Positions 52,589 through 64,000 of a stretch of DNA of 64,000 bases are shown piece after piece. Within the stretch, counting starts at the first letter, position 1, and every line of letters begins with the position of its first letter. Below the pieces are notes generated by a model. The model did not search any database, was not told where the DNA came from, and saw only the letters and a list, made by a program, of their open reading frames with translations. Source of the DNA: Ananas comosus (Eukaryota > Streptophyta > Magnoliopsida > Poales > Bromeliaceae); the NCBI RefSeq assembly GCF_001540865.1, contig NC_033630.1, positions 4,285,909 through 4,349,908 on the forward strand, read 5' to 3'. The position numbers and the translations under genes are program-made.

Positions 52589-54579
52589 AGTATAAATTTA
52601 GGAAACATTTGGTATTAGGGTTGTAAGATGGCCCAGCCGATGTGAGGCTCATTTCGCCAGGCTTTCGTACTCGAACTAGGGTTTTGGATTAGGGTTTGGT
52701 TTCAAAATTGCCAAAATACGCTTTATCCAAATTTGACTGAAGCTGTCCGAAAAAAAAAAAAAAAAAAAAAAAAATCTATTAAAACTCGTTATAAAGAAAG
52801 TAGAAGAAAGAGTTGGATGACATTTACCTTATCACTTTATTAAATCTTAGCTGTTAACTCAACTTGTATTTTTTACAATCAAATTAGTATTTTGTTGAGT
52901 TATGGTTGGGATTGTAAGTAGCCACTAGCAAGAATTTCTACAAGGAGCTCTTAGGAGGTTTAAATAATCTATTTTCATATGGGATTAGCATGTTTATTAT
53001 TCAAAATGAGACAGAAATAAATAATGCTTTTTGGGTGCACAAGTAGCATTTCGTCATGTATGAATATGTGCGAAAGAGGCGGCAAATTCTATTATAACCG
53101 ATTTTCGCAGAAGAGTAAAATTGAAATCATACTGACAATTTCAATATTTGAGATTTTCTTGAATTAAAATCGGTTTTGTTGATTAGCAATAGCTAGTTTT
53201 TCTTTTCAGTTTCAATTAATTCGGATTTCTACTCTTGAGAAGAACCAACAAATTTATATTTATTATTCTTTTCCAAATAATTGTGAAGATTCAATTTAAA
53301 TTGTCTTGATCATGAATTTACAGCTTAACTTTTGCAGATTAGACAAAAAAAAAACTGATTTAAACAATTAATAGTACATAAAATATGAATTGAAAAATAG
53401 AGGGTGCTATTTTTGAATTACAGGGTGGCAATACAAATGGTCAAAAGATTCCTTTTAAGAACCTTCCTTGTTTGCTCCCAAAAAACTTCACATGGTATAA
53501 AGTATAAACCATTCATGTTCCTTTTCACCACAAATATGTGTACACATTTGAGTATTGAAAAGGTCAGCTCCCCCTTCCCCTTCTTTCCTGCTGCTTCCTC
53601 CAATGCGTCACCCAAAAGGTCAGCAAAAAAAAAGGAAGAAAATTAATCAGAGTCAATCAGTCCATTTTAACAACTATAAAGGTTTCTGGAACAAGCTTTG
53701 AGAGGGAGAGGACAATGAAACTGGAACGAGAGAAAATGAGCTGAACCTGATCAAAAGCCACCACCATTCGAACTTTGAATTGAAATGAACTAAAACTGAC
53801 TTTCGCGCGCAGATGTATGATAAAGATTTTACTTGTTACAGTTTTCATCAGGACATAAACCAGCTCCAACTTCAAGCTACATGGGATCAAATCCAAATTG
53901 AATGGCATCATAAACAAGCATTTCACTTCAAGCTTTAATTTCAGCATAAATTCGAGCCTCCATAGAAACTTTATTTGTCCAAGGCAATAAAAGAACACCA
54001 GTAACTATTTAAACTTTAGCTTGACATAGATCCCAACCACATTTCAAAGATATAATCTTATATTCTGACCTAAAGTTCAATTTCCAAACCTAACCCACCA
54101 AATGAATGAATGAATGAATGATCACGCAGATTTAAAACAAATGAGGATCAGCATGACGGCCGGATATTTTAATACGACATACATGTATAGATAGTTAATG
54201 TCATAACATCAGAGTTGCTGAAATAAGCTCAAAAGAGAAAAACCAAGCTGACATTTAGCCGTAAGGTCATAAGAAATATAAACAACATAGGTACATAAAG
54301 AAGGATCCTAAGCCGTCCCTCCGCTGCCCCAAAGCAAATCACAGAAGCTCTAAAATCCAACATATAGGATTGTAGCGTCAACTGCGATTTAAGGCCCGTA
54401 GAACTTCTCGTGTCCTCTTTAAAAAGTCAGGAAATTGAGACAAGAATCAACAAAACAACTCCAAGGCATTAACGAAGTTACTTACAATCATCTTCAGTTC
54501 CATTAACCGATAAACCAGATTAACATAGTTCGACCTACATACACTTGGAACTGAAAATATATAACTCGATGAGTTATTT
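52589..54579. other. Intergenic and 3' flank of the PI4K gene
   Basis: No convincing gene. The text is AT-rich, with a poly-A run at 52750-52773 and a short ATGA tandem at 54102-54122. A 113-codon minus-strand ORF at 53657-53998 has no recognised domain, no similarity to neighbours and no ATG context support. Confidence 0.5.
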
Positions 54580-57199
54580 CTACTGAACAAGCTCGTCAAG
54601 GTACTGGTCCATGATCTCGGAGACAGTTTCAAGGAACGCCAGCTCACTGGTGCCTGGGAGAACAGCATCCTCCGCCTCACGGACGATCTCTTCGATCTTG
54701 GATTCCTTCTTGAGAGTTTCCCTACACATTATGCTTCCTATATCATAGGGAGTGAGCCCTTTTTCTGCACCCTTCTTCAAAAGCATGGTGCTGATGCGGA
54801 ACACGCGAGAGCACTGGAGCGAGAGCTCCCATCCGTGGAACTTGAGGAGGGCAATATCTTCTTCAGCATCCAGGGTTCTTATGTAGTCTAGAATTTCGGT
54901 GCTAAATGGTTGGCGAGCTTGGGGCCAGTAGAGCCACTCAAAGGTGCAATCTGCAAACTGCGATGGTAACAAAAGTTCATCAACAACAAGAAAGTTTGAG
55001 ATATTTACAACTCAAAGATGATGATATATCCTATAGAATTACGATACATTTGGGAATCCAACAGTTCAATGAAATAATGTCAGAAGATTGCAACAAAACA
55101 AGATAAATAATCACGAAAACAAATCAAACAAGCACATTGATGCTAGGAGGTTATTTCAAGAGAAGTCTTGAATGCAATGATTGCAGAGTACATCAATAAC
55201 TATCCAAAGAATGATCATTCAGTTGAACAGATAATACACTGGTTCAACAAAAATGAAAACACAAGTACACGACGAGTCATTAAAAAAATGAGAAATCAAA
55301 ATGGATGATGGACCATTTTCAAATTATTGAGAAAGAATGATGAATTGGCAAATTCATCAGTTAGCAACACAACTTCACATACATAATCATCTCATATAAT
55401 TTGTAGAGAGAAATATAACTGGCATTAGATAACATCACATAATTTGAAGAGGCTAGAACAAATGACGATAACTGTATCATGCAACACTGTAAATACATAG
55501 AGGCAACAAAAGTGTAAATTGTTCTAAATTCTTAACAAAAAAAAACATCTTACATAATTATACAAGTTTGTTTTAATCACAAATTGGCATTACTTGATAA
55601 GTGGCATGTCATTGGCACTAAGAACAGAAACAAATGAGCTAACACAGTAAGAAACAAAATCAGAACATTATGACATTTGATTACAGAGAATGCATGAGAT
55701 CTTGTTGAAAACCATATTTACAAACTGTTGTAGTAGATAAAGGAAGGAAAATAGCAACTAATCAACACATACGGCTAAACAATTAATCCATATTAAAAAA
55801 ATGAAACCAATTAAAATATGCATTGGAACATTAAAAATCAGAATTTTTCTAAACAAGAAAAGATGAAACTCACATTTTCAGGCAAGCAATATCCATGGTC
55901 AATCGGCACGAGCACAAACCGCCCTTCTTCCCCCTTGCAGATCAATATGTTTCCAGCATGGCGATCGGCATTTGCCAACCTTATATCCAACACAGATATC
56001 TTATGCACCTCCTCCACAGGGAAAGCTCTAGGACCCATATCCTCACAGCTCCCATTGTTCTTCACAAACATCTGTAAAGAACCGATCTTAAAATCTTTTT
56101 TATGATCGTAACCACCATGTAAGCACCGAACCAATACCGTTGGCGGAACCCCCGCAAGCCCGATTTCATCACACAACCGACGACCACCGATTGGGTGGTC
56201 CAGAATGTATGCCGCGACCTCCCTCAGTGCACCTTCTCCGACCCTTGTTCCCCTCTTCAACCCTTCACCATCGGTTGACAAGGGAAGCCCACGAGGGTTG
56301 TTCTCGGCCATCGGTTCTTCATCAATCGGCTTAAAAACAGCCACATACTTGTGACCGGAAAAATCCTGCATGAAGTAGGCCCCGCCCGAACCCTCTGCAG
56401 ACATAATGGGCGGATTCCCCTTCTCCAACCCATCAAATGTCTCCCTTATCATATTCATAACTAATGGAGACAGTTCAACTTTCGGATTGATAACCACCGG
56501 CTCAACCCAAGAATTCCTGCGTGGAAGAGGACTTCTGTCGAACACTTGGAGGGCATCTAATTGCAACTTTTCTTTCACATCAGGGGCAACCACGGACAAC
56601 TCAAAGTCCTTCCCAACAGGCTCAGCCCTGACCTTCGCTGACTTTCTGATCAGCAGATGGATCACAGCATCATTACTTTTGCATATATCGGTAATAAGCC
56701 TATGGTCTTCGAGCTCTTCACCATCAAATACAAGTTTTTGGTCCTCAAGATCGCCAAAATCCTTGCCCTTCTTGGCAATCTGCTGCTTGATATACCCAAT
56801 GTTCCGGCTATGCTCTACTTGGAATTCAAATTTCTTCCCGCAAACGGTTTTAACAGTGATCACACGGAGATTGGAAAGCCGGATCACGAGATAGAGCATT
56901 TTCCCATCGGTCACGCCATAATCGCGGACGAGGGAGTTGTTCCGAGCCAATTCGCGTCCATCAAAAACCAACTTTTGATTCTTCACCACAAACCCTTTGA
57001 ATTGCTGGATCCGAAGCTTCACCGATTTGATAGAATCGGATTCAAGGATGCGGATTGGGATCGGCAATGAGCCAGGAACAGCGAGGAAGATCAAGATCGG
57101 TTCCTGGGAGCAGTGCGGCGATCTGCTCCCGTCGAATCGGATGGGCGAGAGGATCGAATCTTCCCTGATCGGGCTGAGCGCGGCGCCGGCTGAGGACAT
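54580..57199 (-). CDS. PI4KG4: Phosphatidylinositol 4-kinase gamma with two ubiquitin-like domains
   Basis: Two exons on the minus strand, 57199-55874 and 54957-54580, joined by a 916-bp phase-0 GT...AG intron, give 567 residues, the usual length of plant type-II PI4K gamma proteins. Order: N-terminal tail, two tandem ubiquitin-like domains (about 34-107 and 112-185, each with KLVFDG.EL), linker, then PI3/PI4-kinase domain from about 265. Kinase signatures: AVFKPIDEEP (Lys290 for ATP), RLANADRHAGNILI (Asp412, Asn417) and VPIDHGYCLPEN (Asp434); exon 2 starts FADCTFEWLYWPQA. Family members with two UBLs (Arabidopsis UbDK gamma4) act mainly as protein kinases and bind proteasome or ubiquitin machinery; lipid kinase activity is doubtful. 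The exact paralogue number is an inference. All key residues are intact and the gene looks functional. Confidence 0.93.
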
Positions 57200-58512
57200 T
57201 TTGTTGTCCTAATTTGTGTCGAGAAAAGATACCCTCGCTGATGAAGAAGGGCACCGAGAGTGGCCGAAATCGGGCAAATTTTACAGTAAAATCTGTGGAG
57301 CCATCTCAAATTGGGGTTCTTTCCTTCTCACAAATCGAAGGAGAAAACCCTAGAAAAGGATCGATCTCGAGCTCTACTCCTACAAATTCATCAGGATCTC
57401 GAACAATCCACGCGAAATGATCGCACCTTTGAACCAAAACCTACAAAAAACTACCTAAATCAACATCAAACTTAGGGCATTCTCTCAGAACCCAAAAATT
57501 CACAAAAATACGGCGATTTGCATGAAAAAATTACCAAAAAATGCAAAAAAAAATACAACAAAAAGAAAAATGGGGGAAAAAGGATCATACGAGAATCTCA
57601 CCGCGAACCGAAATTTGGATCACGTCTCCGGCCCCGATTCGCGCGACTCCTCGTCCCAAAATCCAATTTGTATATTTTCTTTTTTCCAAAAGTTCTTGTG
57701 GAGAAGGAAAAATCTAGAAGTGGAGAAGAGGAGGAGGGTTGGGGAACGACACGAGGAAGATGACGCAAACTCAGCGGACGCCCATATATGGGGTTGGACC
57801 AGGACCTAACGGCATTTTAACGGCGTTAGGGAGCCAGAGAGGGTGCGACCGTTTTGTATGTACGTAGCTTCGTGGGGTCGATTTTAGGTGTGATTTTACG
57901 AATTTGCCCCTGTGTTTAAATGTAAGCACTACTATGTGAATGCATTAGAGGTACATTAGCTGTTACTAAGAATTAATTAAGTAAATAAAACAAAATTTAA
58001 ATATTAAATGTTTACATAGACATAGTATTAACTGGATGTTTTGGATGCAATAAGTAGGTACATGCACTTCCAGTTGTTTATTAATGTTCACATATGTATG
58101 AAATATAGTTAAGAGAAGGCCGGTGCTTGCAATCTTACCACTCAAAAGAGAACAAATGAAAGACTTTAATTACTTTATAACATACTGGACTTTTATTTTT
58201 TTTTTATATTCTATATAATATATATTTTTTCAAAGATATCAACGAACTATTTTTCATTCATCTCTACATTACAGATAATAAATTTATAAGTTTGATGAGA
58301 GTTAATCACTCTGTTAAAAAATACTAATTGAAAGTAACAGAGTGTATATTCAATCAATTTTTATAATAAAAAAGCTAAGAAATACCAAAAAATAATTTAA
58401 AATGAAAAAATAAAAGCTTTAACTGGTATTTTTTAATAGAGTTGACTGCTTCGGTTAAAATAATTTAAAATATTTGATTTTTTTTTTCATGCTACAAGAT
58501 TGCAGTCGCAGT
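57200..58512. other. PI4K upstream region and intergenic
   Basis: Bases 57200-57760 are moderately GC-rich and probably contain the 5' leader, perhaps with a leader intron, of the PI4K gene. An imperfect palindrome CCTAACGGCATTTTAACG followed by GCGTTAGG lies at 57806-57831. From 57900 onward the sequence is AT-rich with no gene. Confidence 0.45.
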
Positions 58513-58628
58513 TAGGGGTGGAAACGAGCCGAGCCGAGCTCGAGCGAGCTTATGTCAGCTCAAATTCGGCTTGAAATTAATTTCGAGCCTAAATCTAGGC
58601 TCAAGCTCGGCTTGAAATTAATTCGAGC

Positions 58629-58649
58629 NNNNNNNNNNNNNNNNNNNNN
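58629..58649. other. Assembly gap (21 N)
   Basis: A run of 21 Ns inside the hAT element's left subterminal region. The real gap length is unknown. Confidence 0.99.
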
Positions 58650-59097
58650 AAAAATTGGCAACTAACTACGCTACACACCAATCCTACTACCACCAGGAGT
58701 AAATCTTACTATCACCAGGGGATCCCTAACTCACCCATCAACTAATTTATCATACTAGATTGTCCACTTTAATTGATTCCCTAGCTGAAATCATTTTACA
58801 CTGGTTTTTCCTCAATTATTATCTTCCCCTATCACTTGATGTATGTCGATTATATGAGATCTATATTTAGTGACGCGTTCGTTTTTCTCTAGAGGGAGGT
58901 TAAACCTGACTCCAATAATAAGGGGGGGGGAGGGGGGATTTTATCCTTTTTTTTTTTTTGGGAATAGATTAAATAGTTTTTTAATGAAACATAAACTTAG
59001 CTTAAACTCAAAAACTTATACTCAAAACTTTCCAAAAAAAAAAAAAAACCCATTTATCTATTACGCCAAAAAATGCTTGGGAGTGTTCGGCTACTAG

Positions 59098-59196
59098 GAG
59101 CGCGAGAGCGCTGGCCTGGGCTTCTTCTTGCATCACTGGGACGACTTCCGCAAGCCCCTTACGGCTGGGGAAGCGCTCGAGCGGTTAAACCATTGC
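59098..59196 (+). pseudogene. Exon-like gene fragment inside hAT
   Basis: A 99-bp open stretch of 33 codons lies between CTACTAG and GTAAGT, as an internal exon would. It reads ERESAGLGFFLHHWDDFRKP then LTAGEALERLNHC. It is GC-rich against its surroundings. The source protein is not recognised. Likely a captured or orphaned exon; no other exons are evident. Confidence 0.45.
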
Positions 59197-59706
59197 GTAA
59201 GTCGAACAAAGAAAGCAAATGCCGAAACTAAGCCGAATGTCTTGTTGAAAAGATGAAAAAAAAAAAGGTTATTGTGTTTTTAACACAAGTTTTTATAATA
59301 AAATTTTTTTTTTTTTAACCGTTGTTTTTAAGATCTTGTATACAATGTTATCGCTTGACCTTTTAGCTCGAGCACAAATCAAGCAGATAATTTGCTCGCT
59401 CGATATATATAAGTTCAATATAGCTCAGCTTGTGTTCGCTCGGCTAAGGTCGAGTATAAACCGAGTCAATTCTAAAGCTGGATTTCTTTAATCGAAGTAA
59501 AAGCTCGGCTTGTGATCGACCGAGTGCTTATTGCTCGACTTAACGGTCGGGATGACTAGTATATCGAATTCGAAAATTTTTTATTGTCAATAATAATATA
59601 TAAGAAATTGTACCATAGTTTTGTCTTCCAAGTGACATTGCGCGGATTAATTTTATGTAGTGGGGAGGTTTCCCGTCTCCGTGTAATAAACAAACTTAAT
59701 AATTAA

Positions 59707-59732
59707 ACAATAATAATAATAATAACATCAAT

Positions 59733-59769
<37 letters not shown>
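59707..59769. repeat. (TAA)n microsatellite
   Basis: An almost pure ATA/TAA trinucleotide run with one short interruption (CATCAATT). Confidence 0.9.
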
Positions 59770-59770
<1 letters not shown>

Positions 59771-61189
59771 GTCTCGGATTATAATCCATTATCCCTCCTG
59801 TATCTCCTCTACTCGCTCTTGCCACGCTGCCAAGAGTGTTGCCACGAGTTCGAGTAGCTGTCCATGCTAGAGATGCCTGTGCACCGCATAGGATTCGTGG
59901 TGTGGGTCAACCTGCAGGGGGCATAAATGGCGGAACGTCGTTTTTGCTTCCAGTTAGGAAAAAAGAAAGAAAGAAAAAAAAAATAAAAATAAAAAAAGAT
60001 TTGCCTCAGATTGTTCAAGAGGCTAAAAAAATTTTTTCAAAACCAATTATTTACAATAAGTATAGTGGACTATAACAAGCTTAAAAGAACTAAAAAAACA
60101 TTGCTAAGCTAGGTGATTATTATTATTATTAAACAATCCAAGCTTAGTAACTAGGTTTTATAAATTCGGGATAAGAATAAGCTACACCCTGGTAAAAATC
60201 CAGGACTGCAAAAGCAGTTAGGTTAGTGTGTCGAGTTCTAGTGGTTTACATTACTAGGCTAGACAATCGTTATTATTGAATATGAATTCAAATCAAAAAT
60301 AATAATCTCAGGTATCAGTGAATATATAGGTTAGTGTTTAGTCAAAAGTAGGATATATCTTGATAACCCTATAGTATGAAAGAAATTTTTTTTTTTTTTT
60401 TTTTGAGGCTCGAAAAGCTAGCACGGTTTAAATTAGGTCCGGTCCGGCACGGCACGAGGCTTGGCCGGAGAATTTTAAAAATAAAAAATAAAAGAATTTT
60501 TGTATTTTAAATTTTATATTTGTTATTTAATAAAGTTAAATTTAATTATAAAACTAATTTTTAAATTTTAATTACTTTTATTAAGATTTTATTGTTTATA
60601 AGTTTAAATAAAGTTTATATATAGTTAAAAATAATAAAAAACTTTTTTTTTTTTTCCTAACTCTACCAAAAACCAGTTTACTTGCTTTTAACAGACCAGG
60701 CAACCTGATTTTTACGAGGAGGGTTCTAAAATCCTCCTATCTAAGACCCCTCTTCCCGGAAGAGGGATCTTCGAGTATGGGATTCCGAACTACGGAACAT
60801 CCCGACCGTTTGCTCGCTCGGCCGAGCGCAAGCTGAGCACAAGCCGAGCTATAAGCCGAGCGAGCTCGAGCTGAGCTTTAATTTACTCGGCTCGAACTTG
60901 TTTTATTTTCCGAGCTTTAAGTAAAGTTCGGCTCGAACTCATAATGAGCCGAGCAAGCTTAATCCGAGCTTTTCGAGCTTTTCGAGCTTTTAAAAATTGG
61001 CAACTAACTACGCTACACACCAATCCTACTACCACCAGGAGTAAATCTTACTATCACCAGGGGATCCCAACTCACCCATCAACTAATTTATCATACTAGA
61101 TTGCCTACTTTTACTAATTACCTTATTTAGATTCCCAGCTTTTGAATACTCATATTTCCTCGGTTATGAGTATTTTCATATCATCGGCT

Positions 61190-61233
<44 letters not shown>

Positions 61234-61434
61234 TTTTCGAGCTTTTCGAGCTTTTCGAGCCTAATTCGAACGAGCCGAGTAATACTCAAGCTCGGCTTGA
61301 AATGAATTTCGAGCCTTTTATTTTGTTCAAGCTCGGCTCATTTAATTTCGAGTCGAGCTCGAGCGAGCCGAATATCGAGCCGAACACGAGTCGAACACGA
61401 GCCGGCTCGCTCGTTTGCCAGCCCTAGTCGCAGT

Positions 61435-62698
61435 CATTACTGTAAATGCTTATATGTCTCTCCAATGCATGTTTCCACACGTAGTTTTATATCATTGAAG
61501 AAGAAAAATTTTACATTGTTTTATTTTCGATTTTCTAAAGAGGTATTTAGTTTTTCATACATTATCATAAAACGTAATTTTCTGACTAATTTTTTTTTTT
61601 TATCCATTTAATTTATAGAAGAAATAATTTTTACAATTTTTTCTCAAATTTTATGGAAAAAAAGTATTTTGTTTCTCAAATTGTTTTCAAAAACTAAAAA
61701 ATGTGAAAAAAAATATTTTTTACTATTCCAAAAAAATAAACCAAACATCCTCTACAACATAAAATAAATAATTTTAGCCACCGCCAAATACTTAAATTAC
61801 AAAGAGACTCGACACTTAAATTTAACGTGTTAAATAAATACTTAAATTGGCTCCATTGAACACAGCTGGTGAGGCTGAGACCACAATAAAAACCGCCGCT
61901 TTGGTTTACCCATCGAACCCATGGGCATTTTGGTAATTTCACCTGCTGCTTCGGAGCTAAGAGCGCTTCGCAGGCGCTGACGTGGCGGCAGGGGATGCGG
62001 ACGAATGAAACGTTGGCTACGACGCGCCCATCACGAAAACGCTGTTAAAGTTAACGGCGGCAGTGACGTGTCTCCGTTAAGGTGGTAAACCGTGTGCGCA
62101 AGTATCGGACCGCTCCGGAAAAGTGTAACGTGGTCCCCAATCCTTTCATTTCTCGTCTCAGCGAATTTACACTTTTACCCTCCGCTTTCGCTTTGTACTT
62201 TATCCCCATTTTCGCTAGACGACGTACAAAATGTACCAAATAATGTGCCCTTTTCATGATTGATTTGTGAATTGTGAGTAAACTTGTGAAATTACAAACA
62301 AAGATTCTAGAAGAAATATTTTACCTACTCAAAAAATTTGACAACACGTTTTGGCAATTTGGTCCACCGTAGTTAGTTGTCACTGCACTGTGATTTAAAT
62401 TGCATTCAAATTTAAAATCGGTGCCTTGCATGATATATTTGAATTTAATGATTGCAGTTCTAACCGTACGAGAGAGCTTAGATGCAGCAGTTGAAACTAC
62501 GCTCAAATTAGTCATGATTTCAATTATAATATTTTTTTTCTAAGAGAGAAAGATGAATGCTATCTCTTTTGTTTATTTTTGAGAAAATAAAGTTAGATTG
62601 AATATGTGAAATAATTAGATTTCAAAGTCGGAATCTCGGATTCCCATCATCAATTTCTTTGCCACCAACACCGGAGATGATCACTCCAACTACAGTAA
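61435..62698. other. Intergenic, no gene seen
   Basis: Mostly AT-rich. Bases 61940-62170 are GC-richer with two bZIP-like cores (GCTGACGTGGC, CAGTGACGTGTC). It could be promoter sequence, but no adjacent gene is visible. Confidence 0.45.
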
Positions 62699-63144
62699 GG
62701 GACTGTTTGATTAAATGTAATTATAAATACAGTGTAGTTGGAGATGCATATAGTTAAAAATACAGCAGTTGTAATTACATGCATCCTATTTGGTTGGATG
62801 TATTAAAAGGTGCAACTATAAATAATTTGTTTGATTATATGCAGTTGAGAAATAATTTTTAGAATTTTATTATAGCGAGTTTACCTCAAATATAAAAAAA
62901 AATTTTATTTTTTGTTTATAAAATAATTGAGTAAGAATACCTTTTGATTAAAGCTACTCTCTTTAACTGCTGTAGTTGAAACTGCGACCATTTTGAGCGT
63001 AGTTCGAACTGCTGTAATTGGGCCTCCTTTTGCAGTTACTACTACAGCAATTGGAGTTAAATATATTAAACAAAACATCAAATTTGTATTTGCATACAGT
63101 TATAACTGCAGTACCGTTATACCTACATGCAACCAAAGAGTCCC
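62699..63144. mobile_element. PIF/Harbinger-type MITE, TAA TSD
   Basis: Ends GGGACTGTTTGATTAAATG and CATGCAACCAAAGAGTCCC (inverted) with TAA at 62696-62698 and 63145-63147. The interior has many CAGTTGTAATTAC / GTAGTTGAAACTGC phrases. Bases 63310-63430 look like part of a related copy. Confidence 0.82.
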
Positions 63145-63819
63145 TAATTGAAGAGATCAATGTTCGATAAAGAGTAACTTTACACCTCTCTTATAACATT
63201 TTAGACAATATTTTTTTCTTAAATAGGAGCTAATCTCACCATCTATATATAAAATAATAAAATTCTATAAATTCACTTTTCAAACGCATACAACAAAATA
63301 AATTATTTATAGTTATAATATTTTTTTACTATATTCAACCAAATAAGATGTATATAATTATAATTATTATATTTTTAAATACATGTATTTTTAATTATAC
63401 TATAATTATAATTACATTCTATTGAACGGCCATTTATGCTACATTGATACAATTTTTTTTAGCGCAGTTTGTTGTTATCCTTAAATTCTTAGCATATGAG
63501 CCTCGAGTAGAAAGGATACGTTCCTTGTAAAAATTTTGTAGAATTGTTTGTAAGTATAATATATTCGTGATTTATCTAGCCGTCGAATATTTAGCGAAGA
63601 CTAGGGCAATTTTACAAAAATCAGCTATAGCTATTAATCTCCCAAATAAAAAATTTAGTGTTGATTTTATAATATTATCGATATAATAATGTTTGACGAA
63701 ATACTATTTGAATATTACTATAAAAAAAAAGACACAAAATTAACATTTGAACAATTTTCTTTTTAATGAAATTAGAAACATTAAGTTGAAGATTTTAATT
63801 TTAATACTAACATAACCGA

Positions 63820-63960
63820 CCATCTCTAGTGCAAGTGGCAAAATGTTTGATGGTTGGTATCCAAGATCTCAAGTTCGAATCCTAGTTGATTCACATTTCT
63901 AATTAAATTATTTCTAAATCTAAATTAAATAAAGAAAGCGGATAGTATACTTACCTATCT
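63820..63960 (+). mobile_element. tRNA-derived SINE-like sequence
   Basis: AGTGCAAGTGGC (A-box-like, 63830) and AAGTTCGAATCCTAG (B-box, about 63872) are spaced as in a Pol III promoter, and TTTCTAATTAAATTATTTCT follows. This resembles plant SINEs. Ends are not resolved. Confidence 0.5.
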
Positions 63961-64000
63961 CTCAAATGAAAAAATTTAATGATAACATCTACTTCATATT

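Larger units (their letters stand above)
58513..61426. mobile_element. hAT-type element, perfect 8-bp TSD, contains assembly gap
   Basis: Ends TAGGGGTGGAAACGAGCC and GCTCGTTTGCCAGCCCTA, flanked by GTCGCAGT at 58505-58512 and 61427-61434. Subterminal GAGCTCG/CGAGCC words are as in the 44404 element. A 21-base N block is at 58629-58649. Sequence after it (58650-58780, AAAAATTGGCAACTAACTAC) is repeated at 60993-61110. The inner region includes an exon-like fragment at 59098-59196, (TAA)n at 59707-59769 and (TA)n at 61192-61225. Confidence 0.88.

Noticed and set aside
53657..53998. 113-codon minus-strand ORF downstream of the PI4K gene
   Set aside because: Hydrophobic/basic sequence from AT-rich DNA, no family resemblance; probably chance.
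57806..57831. Palindrome CCTAACGG...GCGTTAGG as a MITE or terminator
   Set aside because: Too short, no flanking duplication; may be a binding site in the PI4K promoter but nothing supports a specific role.
63860..63900. tRNA gene
   Set aside because: A and B boxes are recognisable but the sequence cannot form a cloverleaf with an acceptor stem; a SINE is more likely. No intact tRNA or rRNA gene was found in the window.

Overview
This is plant nuclear DNA and almost certainly comes from a monocot. It has a few widely spaced genes with spliceosomal GT-AG introns, very AT-rich intergenic DNA, long (TA)n, (CT)n and (GA)n microsatellites, and dense nested transposons. The genes are sharply GC-rich against this background and often most GC-rich at their 5' ends, as in exon 1 of the pectinesterase gene. 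That gradient is typical of commelinid monocots; a pineapple-like genome would fit, but I cannot prove the species. Isolated N characters (3949, 6878, 11791, 13284, 15644, 48446) and one 21-base N block (58629-58649) show a scaffolded draft assembly. At least two of the single Ns sit between near-identical direct copies, so they look like unmerged contig overlaps.

Layout. 1-4.9 kb: a decaying tandem array of B3-domain (DUF313/REM-like) transcription factor genes, with a solo LTR in the first unit's 3' flank and a gene remnant in the third. 5-9 kb: repeats, including a hAT-like element. 9.2-9.7 kb: a SAUR gene. 10.5-11.4 kb: another B3 gene on the minus strand. 13-22 kb: a transposon block (microsatellite-flanked MITEs, Helitron-like and CACTA-like sequence, a MULE arm split by a 5'-truncated LINE, a second solo LTR of the first family). 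23.3-25.3 kb: a three-exon pectin methylesterase gene with an N-terminal PMEI domain. 26-33.4 kb: PIF/Harbinger, CACTA and Mutator-type elements, among them a 2.36-kb element with about 0.58-kb terminal inverted repeats. 34.2-35.1 kb: a two-exon KIN/LEA-type stress gene with a TATA box and an ABRE. 38.2-39.7 kb: an intronless chimeric gene made of a truncated CC-NB-ARC resistance protein fused to a coiled coil with a C-terminal membrane anchor, followed by degenerate ~300-bp repeats. 41-48 kb: PIF, LINE, hAT, MITE and fold-back elements. 48.3-49.4 kb: a minus-strand LEA_2/NDR1-HIN1-like gene interrupted in frame by a FLA4-like fasciclin (FAS1) domain, with an N at one junction and a frameshift near the start. 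50-52.6 kb: small MULE, hAT and other MITEs. 54.6-57.2 kb: a two-exon, minus-strand PI4K gamma gene with two ubiquitin-like domains. 58.5-61.4 kb: a 2.9-kb hAT element containing the assembly gap and an exon-like fragment. 62.7-64 kb: a PIF MITE and a SINE-like sequence.

The genes do not form a pathway or operon. They are independent nuclear loci (transcription factor, auxin response, cell wall, stress protection, immunity-like, lipid kinase) separated by mobile DNA. The observations most worth checking are the two chimeric genes (NLR plus tail-anchored coiled coil; LEA_2 plus FAS1), the clan of MITEs sitting in (TA)n microsatellites, the long-armed MULE family, and a solo LTR whose empty site is preserved in tandem paralogues. 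Many target-site duplications can be read exactly, so element boundaries are firm in those cases.
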